This document shows, one piece after another, positions 13,647 to 19,978 of a stretch of 21,621 nt of DNA (its first letter is position 1; each line of letters starts with the position of its first letter). The position numbers were made by a program, and so were the translations under genes. The notes below the pieces were generated by a model. That model worked only from the letters and a program-made list of their open reading frames with translations. It searched no databases and was not told the origin of the DNA. This DNA is from JBKPNZ01 sp046732895 (lineage in GTDB: Bacteria > Actinomycetota > Thermoleophilia > Solirubrobacterales > 70-9). The stretch is from NCBI GenBank assembly GCA_046732895.1, contig JBKPNZ010000049.1, positions 1 through 21,621 on the forward strand, read 5' to 3'.

Positions 13647-14428
13647 CACTTCGCCCGGCCCTTGAGCTTTGCCCGCTCGATGCCGTGCACGCAGTGATGA
13701 GCCCGTACACGGAGCGATCCCGCGATCCGATCCGCGCGGTCCCCATCCGCGGTCTTCGCGTGCACATGGACGCGGGTCGAGCTGTCGAAGCGCCGGCCGT
13801 CGTCACACCATCCGCGGAAGTGATCCTTCCCGGAGAAGGCCGCCGGGCCGTACCGCTGCAAAACGCTGCGGAAATGGCCGCGGCGACCCCGGCGGTTCAG
13901 CTTCACCGCCTTGCAGCGGCCGGCGCTGCAGTGACGAGGATGGAAGTGGTAGGCGCGGGTGACCCTCGTCCCATGATGCTGGCCGAACGGGCGGCCGCCG
14001 CGGACGACGCGCAGCTTCACACGGTAGTCGCCGGTCAGCCGCGGGTCATCCGTGCGAAAGGTGCGATCGCGGCCCGTGGCCTTGCCCAAGGCGTTGTGCG
14101 CAACCAGGCGGTAGTGGTAGCGATGGCCGAAGCGAAGGCCGGTGAGGGCAGCCTGGACCGAAACATCGGACGTGCCGCTGCCTGCGCTCGTCGGCACCGT
14201 GCCGTGCCCGTAGTGCCGGGTGAGGCCGTAGCGGAAGTGGTAGGTCGTCTCGTCGCCGTTCGGATTCACCCTTCCGCTCAGCGTCGCCGTCTTCAGCGTG
14301 ACGGCGCTGGACCCACCGGTGTGCGCTTCCGGCTTGTCGAGCCCCTGCCTGGCCGAGCTCGCCTGGACGGTCAGTGCCGCGACGGTGATGCCGCCGCCCA
14401 GCAGCGAGCCGAACAGGGCGAGCCGCAC
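13646..14428 (-). CDS. Exported fibronectin-III-like protein, first gene of the mau-like operon
   Basis: This is a predicted secreted protein of 260 aa. A signal-like hydrophobic stretch covers residues 3-22. Residues 43-127 form one FN3-like repeat (ATLSGRVNPNGDETTYHFRYG, then ALTGLRFGHRYHYRLVAHNA), of a type abundant in Thermoleophilia surface proteins. Residues 130-250 form a second, basic domain with four cysteines (C167, C172, C208, C246) and the HFHPRHCSAGRCKAVKL segment, which probably makes two disulfides. The tail is Lys/Arg rich. The GTG at 14428 is used because it precedes the signal peptide; the frame is open to 14503 without another usual start. Its stop shares one base with the MauE-like ATG. 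It may be a cell-surface partner or substrate of the neighbouring disulfide machinery. Confidence 0.78.
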   Translation of the reverse strand: MRLALFGSLLGGGITVAALTVQASSARQGLDKPEAHTGGSSAVTLKTATLSGRVNPNGDETTYHFRYGLTRHYGHGTVPTSAGSGTSDVSVQAALTGLRFGHRYHYRLVAHNALGKATGRDRTFRTDDPRLTGDYRVKLRVVRGGRPFGQHHGTRVTRAYHFHPRHCSAGRCKAVKLNRRGRRGHFRSVLQRYGPAAFSGKDHFRGWCDDGRRFDSSTRVHVHAKTADGDRADRIAGSLRVRAHHCVHGIERAKLKGRAK

Positions 14429-14547
14429 GCGCCTGCCGGCGCCATGGCGTCCGTGCCTGCCCCCCCACCTCTTCAGGGTCGCTCCAAGCTTCAGAGCCGC
14501 TCACGATACCGTCGCCACGCGCGAATGGCGAGGGTTGCCGAGCTCGC

Positions 14548-15330
14548 TCAACCGTTGGCCGGCGGGCGCATGTGAACCCCCAGTCCGTCCGGCGTGCGCA
14601 GATCGGCCTCCGCTGCCCCATCCGATGTGAGGATGATCTCGTCGATGCCCGGTCCAGCGGGCGGCTCGAGTGGCGCGCCGCGCGAGAGCCACGTGTTGAC
14701 CCCGATGTGATGGTGGTAGCCGTCAGCCGCGAGGAACGCGGCATCGTCCCCGAAGCGGGTCATCAGCTCCAGCCCGGCCTCGCCCGTCCAGAAGGCGACC
14801 GCGCTTTCGACATCGGCGACCTTCAGGTGGACATGGCCGACGTCGACCCGGGCCGCCGCGTCCGGGAGCTCCCCGTCGCCGCTCGCCAGCAGATCGTCGA
14901 GATCCAGCGGGAGGGTGTCCATGCGGACGCGCTCGCCGTCGCCCGGTGGCGGCCACTGCTCCCGCGGACGGTCGCGGTAGAGCTCGATGCCGAGACCGTC
15001 GGGATCGTCGAGGTAGAGGGCCTCCGACACCAGGTGATCCGAGGCGCCGGAGAGTGGCTGGTGTTCGGCCGCGATCCGCCTCAGCGCCGCAGCGAGCTGC
15101 GGCCGGCTCGGATAGCGCAGGGCCGTGTGGAAGAGACCCGCCGCGCGCCGGGGTGCCGGCCCCGGCCGCTCAGCGCGGCGGAGCTCAAGGCGCACGGGAC
15201 CTCCGTCCGGCGCGCCCAGGAGGGCGTGATCGGCATCGGCCTCGCGTGCGCTGAGCCCCGCGATGCGCGCGTAGAAGTCCGCGCTGCGGCCCACGTCCGA
15301 GACCCGCAGGGCAACTCGCTCGACCTCCAT
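14548..15330 (-). CDS. Two-module VOC (glyoxalase/extradiol dioxygenase-like) protein
   Basis: This 260-residue protein of the vicinal oxygen chelate superfamily is built from two modules. The N-terminal module covers about 1-120 (VERVALRVSDVGRSADFYAR, LFHTALRYPSR, LYLDDPDGLGIELYRDRP). The C-terminal module covers about 160-258 (VGHVHLKVADVESAVAFWTG, DGYHHHIGVNTW, TPDGLGVHM). Candidate metal ligands are H68 and E116 in the first half and H166/H168 with the H206-H208 cluster in the second. This layout resembles CatE-like catechol dioxygenase relatives. The frame is open to 15780, but the ATG at 15330 begins the first beta strand and has TAGCGT eight bases upstream, so a leaderless start is likely. 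The substrate is unknown. Confidence 0.88.
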   Translation of the reverse strand: MEVERVALRVSDVGRSADFYARIAGLSAREADADHALLGAPDGGPVRLELRRAERPGPAPRRAAGLFHTALRYPSRPQLAAALRRIAAEHQPLSGASDHLVSEALYLDDPDGLGIELYRDRPREQWPPPGDGERVRMDTLPLDLDDLLASGDGELPDAAARVDVGHVHLKVADVESAVAFWTGEAGLELMTRFGDDAAFLAADGYHHHIGVNTWLSRGAPLEPPAGPGIDEIILTSDGAAEADLRTPDGLGVHMRPPANG

Positions 15331-15338
15331 GCGTTTTG

Positions 15339-15344
15339 ACGCTA
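15339..15344 (-). promoter_or_regulatory. -10 hexamer for a leaderless VOC transcript
   Basis: The minus strand reads TAGCGT, eight bases, then ATG 15330. A purine-rich run (GGGGAGGGG) lies further upstream, too far to act as a ribosome binding site for this ATG. Confidence 0.4.
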
Positions 15345-15380
15345 GCAACCCCTCCCCGGCCCAGCTGCGGGGTGTGCCGC

Positions 15381-15944
15381 TCAGCTCAGGATGGGCACGC
15401 TGAAGTCGTTGAAGTACCAGAGCGCGCTGGAGTACCAGAGCACCGCGACCAGCGTGACCAGGACGCCGCCCGCCAGCGGCAGGGTCCACCCGGGAAGTCG
15501 AGTCGAACGCACGACCACGAGCTTCGCCGCAAAGGCGCCGTAGAACAGGCAGCCGGCGAGCGAATGCACCGCGACCCGCGTATCGAAAGTCTGCACGCCG
15601 TACGCCAGCATGCAGTGGTAGGCGATCGGAACCGTGAGCAGCAGGGCGGTCGCACCAAGGACTCGATGGGTCGTGGGGACCGGCCGGGGCGGCACGCCGG
15701 CAGCCGGCAGCCGCCCGAACATCCACAGCCCGCCGAGGAGCTGCAACAGCGCCAGCGTCAGGACCCCCGTCGCGAGCCACGACTTGAGCGAGAGCGTGTC
15801 CGGCCCGGTGCGCCCGAAGAGGGCCGTGCCGTAGTCCGGGGTGATCCGTCGCCCGATCGCGTAGATCGCGATCGCGATTGCCAGGGCGCCCAGCAGAGGC
15901 GCCGCGGCGCTCAGCCCGCCGGGACTCGCCGAGGCACGGTGCAT
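15381..15944 (-). CDS. DUF6529-type, cytochrome b561-like membrane protein
   Basis: This integral membrane protein of 187 aa has hydrophobic helices near 13-31, 57-77, 94-115, 124-145 and 155-175. Three histidines fall at helix ends or within helices: H93 in TTHRVLG, H110 in IAYHCMLAYG, and H127 in VAVHSLAGCLFYGAF. The 17-residue spacing H93-H110-H127 is suggestive of b-type haem ligation as in cytochrome b561 or ferric reductase-like domains. I recall similar proteins labelled DUF6529, but this is from memory. It lies 54 bases downstream of nadA on the same strand, so cotranscription is possible. A role in transmembrane electron transfer is inference. Confidence 0.72.
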   Translation of the reverse strand: MHRASASPGGLSAAAPLLGALAIAIAIYAIGRRITPDYGTALFGRTGPDTLSLKSWLATGVLTLALLQLLGGLWMFGRLPAAGVPPRPVPTTHRVLGATALLLTVPIAYHCMLAYGVQTFDTRVAVHSLAGCLFYGAFAAKLVVVRSTRLPGWTLPLAGGVLVTLVAVLWYSSALWYFNDFSVPILS

Positions 15945-15998
15945 CCAGCCTGTGTTACTCGGAGGGCGCCGAGGAGGTTCAGGACGGCACTCGGCTCG

Positions 15999-17033
15999 TC
16001 AGCCGATCGCGACCATGCGCTCGATCGGCAGGCGGGCGCGCTCCGCGATCCCCTCAGGCACCTTCACCTCGACCTTCAGGTCGCGCAGCGAGTCGCGCAC
16101 CTTCGGCAGGGTGATCATCTTCATGTACTTGCAGAAGGCCATCCGGTTCGCCTCGACCAGGCGGGCCTTCGGCGCGGCCTGCTGCAGCGGGTAGAGCATC
16201 CCCGTCTCCGTGGCGATGATGAACTCGCCCTCAGGATTCGCCTCGACGTGCTTGAGCATTCCCGAGGTCGAGAGCATGTGGACCCCATCGGCGTCGACGT
16301 CGCCGGACGCGACGTACTCCATCGCCTGGGTCGAGCAGCCGCACTCGGGGTGGATCAGGAACTCCGCGTCGGGGTGCTCCCCGCGGGTCCGCTCGATGTC
16401 GGCGGGGCGGATTCCGGCGTGCACGTGGCACTCGCCGTCCCAGACGTGGAAGCGGGCGTAGCGCTCCGGGTCCTCGGTGAGGCCGGTTTCGCGAGCGACG
16501 AAGGACCCGAGCCACATGTCCGGGCCGAAGAGGATCTCCGTATCGGGGCCATGCTCCTCCCAGATGTGCTCGACGACCTTGACCGCGTTCGAGGACGTGC
16601 AGCAATAGTCGGTGAGCGCCTTGACCTCCGCCGAGGTGTTCACGTACATCACGACGAGCGCATCCGGATGTTCCGCCTTCCAGGCGGCGAGCTGCTCGGC
16701 GTTGATCGAGTCAGAGAGCGAGCACCCCGCGTCGGGGTCCGGGATCAGGACGGTCTTCTCGGGCGAGAGGATCGACGCCGTCTCGGCCATGAAGTGGACG
16801 CCGCAGAAGACGATCACGTCGGCGTCGGTGGACGCGGCCTCCCGCGAGAGGCCCAGCGAGTCGCCCATGTGGTTCGCGACGTCCTGGACCTCGGGCACCT
16901 GGTAGTTGTGGGCGAGGATCACGGCGTTGCGCTCGGCGGCTAGCGCGCGCACCTCGTCGGACAGGCGCGCAATCTCCTCCGGAGAGAGCTCGGCCTGTGC
17001 GTAGGGTTGAACCGTGGGCAGCTCGACCGCCAT
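15999..17033 (-). CDS. nadA: Quinolinate synthase A
   Basis: NadA condenses iminoaspartate with dihydroxyacetone phosphate to quinolinate in de novo NAD synthesis, using a [4Fe-4S] cluster. The 344-residue protein shows AVILAHNYQVPEVQDVANHM at 37-56, VIVFCGVHFMAETASIL at 73-89, DPDAGCSLSD at 99-108, YCCTSSNAV, HPECGCST at 228-235 and AFCKYMKMI near 299-307. C104, C231 and C301 are the likely cluster ligands, matching the pattern of the Bacillus-type enzyme. The ATG is preceded by AAAGGAAATGCC, a good ribosome binding site. nadB and nadC are not in the window, so the pathway is split in this genome or uses another iminoaspartate source. Confidence 0.96.
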   Translation of the reverse strand: MAVELPTVQPYAQAELSPEEIARLSDEVRALAAERNAVILAHNYQVPEVQDVANHMGDSLGLSREAASTDADVIVFCGVHFMAETASILSPEKTVLIPDPDAGCSLSDSINAEQLAAWKAEHPDALVVMYVNTSAEVKALTDYCCTSSNAVKVVEHIWEEHGPDTEILFGPDMWLGSFVARETGLTEDPERYARFHVWDGECHVHAGIRPADIERTRGEHPDAEFLIHPECGCSTQAMEYVASGDVDADGVHMLSTSGMLKHVEANPEGEFIIATETGMLYPLQQAAPKARLVEANRMAFCKYMKMITLPKVRDSLRDLKVEVKVPEGIAERARLPIERMVAIG

Positions 17034-17084
17034 GGCATTTCCTTTCGATGTTCCCGCGGCCCGTGGGCACGCGCGAATGACTCC

Positions 17085-17093
17085 TACAGTCTA
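17085..17093. promoter_or_regulatory. Overlapping divergent -10 elements for nadA (-) and fpg (+)
   Basis: On the plus strand TACAGT (17085-17090) lies nine bases before the fpg ATG. On the minus strand TAGACT (17093-17088) overlaps it by three bases and would give nadA a leader of roughly 45-50 nt with an AAGGA ribosome binding site. The stretch CTACAGTCTAG is nearly symmetric, as expected for a bidirectional promoter sharing one melted region. Confidence 0.45.
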
Positions 17094-17099
17094 GCCGTC

Positions 17100-17948
17100 A
17101 TGCCTGAGCTGCCCGAAGTGGAGATCACCGCTCGTCGCCTGAGCTCCGGGCTTCAGGGCGCCGAGGTCGAATCCGCCCTGTCGCCGGGAATGGTCGCTCT
17201 GAAGAGCATCGACCCGCCGCTGTCGGCCCTCGTGGGCCACAAGATCGAGGGCGTCTCCCGGGTCGCAAAGATGCCCGTCGTCCACTTCTCGGGCGATCTT
17301 TCGCTGCTCGTTCACCTCATGTCCGCCGGGCGCCTGCAGCTCTTCGACAAGCACGCCTCGCTTCGGGACCGCGCCTCGCGGGTGCTCATCCGCGTCGCCG
17401 ATGGGCGGGAGCTCCGCCTGCGCGAGTTCGGCACGAAGCAGCGCGCGTGGGCGAAGCTCATGCCAACCGACGACGTCGAGAACGACGAGATGGTCGCCAC
17501 GCTCGGCCCCGAGGCGTGGCCGGCGCCGCCGTTGGACCAGCTCGCCGCGGCGCTCGACCAAGCGCGCCCGCTTCATCCGCTGTTGCGAGACCAGCGCACG
17601 ATCGCCGGCATCGGCCGCAGCTGGGTCGACGAGATCCTGTGGGAGGCGCGACTCGGCCCCTTCAAGAGGGGCGCCGACCTCACCGAGGAAGAGGTCGACC
17701 GCCTCTACGACGCCCTCGCGGTGCTGGGCGGCGCCATCGACCACTACGAGGAGGTCATCGCCGACACCGTCCCGGACAAGATGCCGATGCCTCTGAAGGT
17801 CCACCGCAAGCAGGGCGAGCCATGCCCCCGCTGCGGCGCCACGCTCGAGGCGGTCCACTACGCCGAGTACGTGATGACCTACTGCCCGCCCGAGCAGACG
17901 GAGGGTCGGGTGCTCAAGGACCGGCGGCTCTCGCGGCTCTTGAAGTAG
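17100..17948 (+). CDS. Fpg/Nei-family DNA glycosylase (MutM-like), degenerate zinc finger
   Basis: This base-excision repair glycosylase/AP lyase acts on oxidised bases (282 aa). It has the catalytic N-terminus P2-E3 in MPELPEVE, K57 in SRVAKMPVV, HLMSAGRLQ at 72-80, and the H2TH region LLRDQRTIAGIGRSWVDEIL at 161-180. In the H2TH motif the usual VGN is replaced by IGR, which I believe is common in an actinobacterial subfamily. The C-terminal zinc finger reads CPRCG at 242-246 and YCPPEQTEG at 261-269: the fourth cysteine of the usual CPxCQ is glutamate. The frame is open from 17007, but ATG 17100 starts the mandatory MPELPE sequence. It is divergent from nadA and ends seven bases before a convergent gene. 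Confidence 0.93.
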   Translation: MPELPEVEITARRLSSGLQGAEVESALSPGMVALKSIDPPLSALVGHKIEGVSRVAKMPVVHFSGDLSLLVHLMSAGRLQLFDKHASLRDRASRVLIRVADGRELRLREFGTKQRAWAKLMPTDDVENDEMVATLGPEAWPAPPLDQLAAALDQARPLHPLLRDQRTIAGIGRSWVDEILWEARLGPFKRGADLTEEEVDRLYDALAVLGGAIDHYEEVIADTVPDKMPMPLKVHRKQGEPCPRCGATLEAVHYAEYVMTYCPPEQTEGRVLKDRRLSRLLK

Positions 17949-17955
17949 GCGGGCC

Positions 17956-18471
17956 CTATCGGCGCAGGACCTGCCGCGCCACCGCCCGCCCGATCGTCAC
18001 CGGATGGTTGGCAACCGTGGCCAAACGGCCGCGCAGGGTGAGCGGATCGTGGGCGATGCCGAGCTGGCGCAGGACAGTCCCGGCGTCGAAGTAGACGCGC
18101 TCGCACACGAGCCGTTCCTCCTCGAAGGCGAACATGGCGCAGAAGCGCATCTCGAACTTCCGCCCCGTCGGGGGCAGCCCCCGGAAGGAGCCATCGTGGG
18201 TGCCGTAGAGCATCGCCTCGACGAACACGGCGTCGTCGGAGTGGTGAAGCGCGATCAGCTCGTTGCGCTGATCGGGGAAGGCCGTCCGGGTCTCCTCGAA
18301 GTACGCCGCCACCTCCTTCGGCCCGTCGAAGACGTCTCCGGTTGCGATCAGCTCGTAGCGGGGGTGGTCGAAGGTCTCGAGGGTGACGTCGAACTCATGG
18401 CGATTCTCCGACTCCATGTGCTCGATGACGATCGCCTCGCGCTTCTCCCGCAGGGCCTCAGTCGGCGGCAT
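17956..18471 (-). CDS. SnoaL-like ester cyclase-type protein
   Basis: This protein of 171 aa has an NTF2/SnoaL fold. Features are a helical N-terminus with HMESENRHEFDVTLETFDHP at 18-37, the GPKEVAAYFEETRTAFPDQR segment at 50-69, the family-typical FRGLPPTGRKFEMRF at 96-110, and FEEERLVCERVYFDAGTVLR at 116-135 followed by QLG. These agree with the SnoaL-like polyketide cyclase group, which includes many uncharacterised small enzymes or binding proteins; catalysis is not established. The ATG is chosen because it begins a plausible helix and has TAGAGT six bases upstream, which fits a leaderless transcript. It is divergent from the first sulfatase and convergent with the Fpg gene. Confidence 0.82.
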   Translation of the reverse strand: MPPTEALREKREAIVIEHMESENRHEFDVTLETFDHPRYELIATGDVFDGPKEVAAYFEETRTAFPDQRNELIALHHSDDAVFVEAMLYGTHDGSFRGLPPTGRKFEMRFCAMFAFEEERLVCERVYFDAGTVLRQLGIAHDPLTLRGRLATVANHPVTIGRAVARQVLRR

Positions 18472-18477
18472 CGGCCG

Positions 18478-18483
18478 ACTCTA
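18478..18483 (-). promoter_or_regulatory. -10 hexamer for a leaderless SnoaL-like transcript
   Basis: The minus strand reads TAGAGT-CGGCCG-ATG, with six bases between hexamer and start codon and no ribosome binding site. Confidence 0.45.
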
Positions 18484-18519
18484 TCGGCGCAGGATGACCG
18501 CAAGCTGAGCGCACTTCCC

Positions 18520-18525
18520 TAGGCT
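18520..18525 (+). promoter_or_regulatory. -10 hexamer for a leaderless sulfatase transcript
   Basis: The plus strand reads TAGGCT-GCCCGGC-GTG, a TANNNT hexamer seven bases before the GTG of the first sulfatase. Its counterpart for the divergent SnoaL-like gene lies about 40 bases away in the same 61-base gap. Confidence 0.45.
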
Positions 18526-18532
18526 GCCCGGC

Positions 18533-19975
18533 GTGCCGCTCCGGATCCACCCGCGCGTCGGCGCCCCATTCCTGGCAGCGGTCTGGCTCGCGACCGCCGT
18601 CGCAGCATGCGGTGGGGACGATTCGACGAACGCGGGGCATCCGCCCAAGCCGCCGAACATCGTCGTGGTCGAGACCGATGACCAGGCGGTGGACACGATG
18701 CGGGCGATGCCATACACACAACGGGCCATCGGCGAGCGTGGCGTCGACTTCACGGACAGCCTGGTGAGCTTTCCCCTCTGCTGCCCGTCGCGCGCCACCT
18801 TCCTGACCGGGCAGTACGCCCACAACACAGGGGTGCTCGACAACGGCCCTCCGAACGGCGGGCTCGGGGCGCTTGACCAGAAGCACACCCTGCCCGTGTG
18901 GCTCTCCCAGGCCGGATACCGGACAGGGTTCGTCGGCAAGTACCTGAACGGCTATGGAACGCACGATGAAGGCGGGCGCCACTTCGTGCCGCCGGGGTGG
19001 AGCTATTGGGTGGCTGCGCCGGCCGGCCACAAGAAGGCCGTCTTCGACTACGACCTGAGCGAGAACGGAAAGACGGTTCACTACGGCAACGCCGAGCGTG
19101 ACTACAAGACCGACGTATTCGCCGACCGCGCCGCCGACTTCATCGACTCCTCGGCGAAGGGCGATCAGCCCTTCTTCCTCTGGGTCGCGACGAGCGCCCC
19201 CCATCTCGACAACCTGCCGTTGACGGCGCCGCGTGACCCGGCGCCCGCTCCCCGCGACGCGCACGCGTTCGAGCACGCGGAGGTCCCGCAGGGGCCGGCG
19301 TTCGACGAGCCGGACGTCTCCGATAAGCCCAAGTTCATCCAGGAGCTTCCGCGCCTCACCCCGGAGGACCTGGTGGCCCTCAGGCGCACCTACATCAGCC
19401 AGCTCGAGTCTCTGCGGGCGGTCGACGACCTCGTGCACAAGCTCGTTGACCGCCTTCGAGCGACGGGCGAGCTGGGACGGACGCTCATCATCTTCACCTC
19501 CGACAACGGGTTCATGCGAGGGCAGCACCGGATCACGTCCGGCAAGTCGGTTCCCTATGGCGAGTCCGTCGGCGTGCCACTGCTCGTGCGCGGGCCGGGC
19601 TTCCCGTCCGGGAAGTCGTTCGCGGGGCCGGTGGTCAACGCCGATCTCGCGCCAACGATCCTGAGACTGGCGGGTGGGCGCGCGGACGTCCCGATCGACG
19701 GCCTGCCGCTGACGGACGCGGTCCACTCAAAGGAACCGCACCGGCAGGTCCTCCTCGAAGTCCAGAACCGCAAGGCCGACAGCTTCCACGCCGTCGAGAC
19801 CAAGCGCTGGCTCTACGTGCGGCGGGAGACCGATCGCTCCGAGCTCTATGACCTCCGCAAGGACCCTGGCGAGCTGGAGAACGTCACCGACGACCCGGCC
19901 CATGCCGAGACCCGTGCGCGGCTGGATCAGGCGGTCCGGCGTCTCGAGGACTGCTCCGGGCGCGACTGCCGCTGA
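18533..19975 (+). CDS. Type I sulfatase, predicted lipoprotein
   Basis: This formylglycine-dependent sulfatase is of arylsulfatase/N-sulfoglucosamine type (480 aa). A lipoprotein signal ends in TAVAACGG with lipobox C26, so the enzyme is probably anchored outside the membrane. Active-site residues are visible: metal ligands D49/D50 in ETDDQ, the CCPSRATFLTG motif at 83-93 with C83 the residue converted to formylglycine and R87, K136 in VGKYLNGYG, H224 in SAPH, D324/N325 in TSDNG, and K338. SELYDLRKDPGELENV near the end is typical, followed by a C474-x4-C479 tail. The GTG start follows a TANNNT hexamer by seven bases. The sulfated substrate cannot be told, and no formylglycine-generating enzyme lies in the window. 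Confidence 0.93.
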   Translation: MPLRIHPRVGAPFLAAVWLATAVAACGGDDSTNAGHPPKPPNIVVVETDDQAVDTMRAMPYTQRAIGERGVDFTDSLVSFPLCCPSRATFLTGQYAHNTGVLDNGPPNGGLGALDQKHTLPVWLSQAGYRTGFVGKYLNGYGTHDEGGRHFVPPGWSYWVAAPAGHKKAVFDYDLSENGKTVHYGNAERDYKTDVFADRAADFIDSSAKGDQPFFLWVATSAPHLDNLPLTAPRDPAPAPRDAHAFEHAEVPQGPAFDEPDVSDKPKFIQELPRLTPEDLVALRRTYISQLESLRAVDDLVHKLVDRLRATGELGRTLIIFTSDNGFMRGQHRITSGKSVPYGESVGVPLLVRGPGFPSGKSFAGPVVNADLAPTILRLAGGRADVPIDGLPLTDAVHSKEPHRQVLLEVQNRKADSFHAVETKRWLYVRRETDRSELYDLRKDPGELENVTDDPAHAETRARLDQAVRRLEDCSGRDCR

Positions 19976-19978
19976 GGC

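Noticed and set aside
15336..16943. Plus-strand ORF of 535 codons opposite the DUF6529-type gene and nadA
   Set aside because: nadA on the minus strand is unambiguous, and this frame shows only shadow composition.
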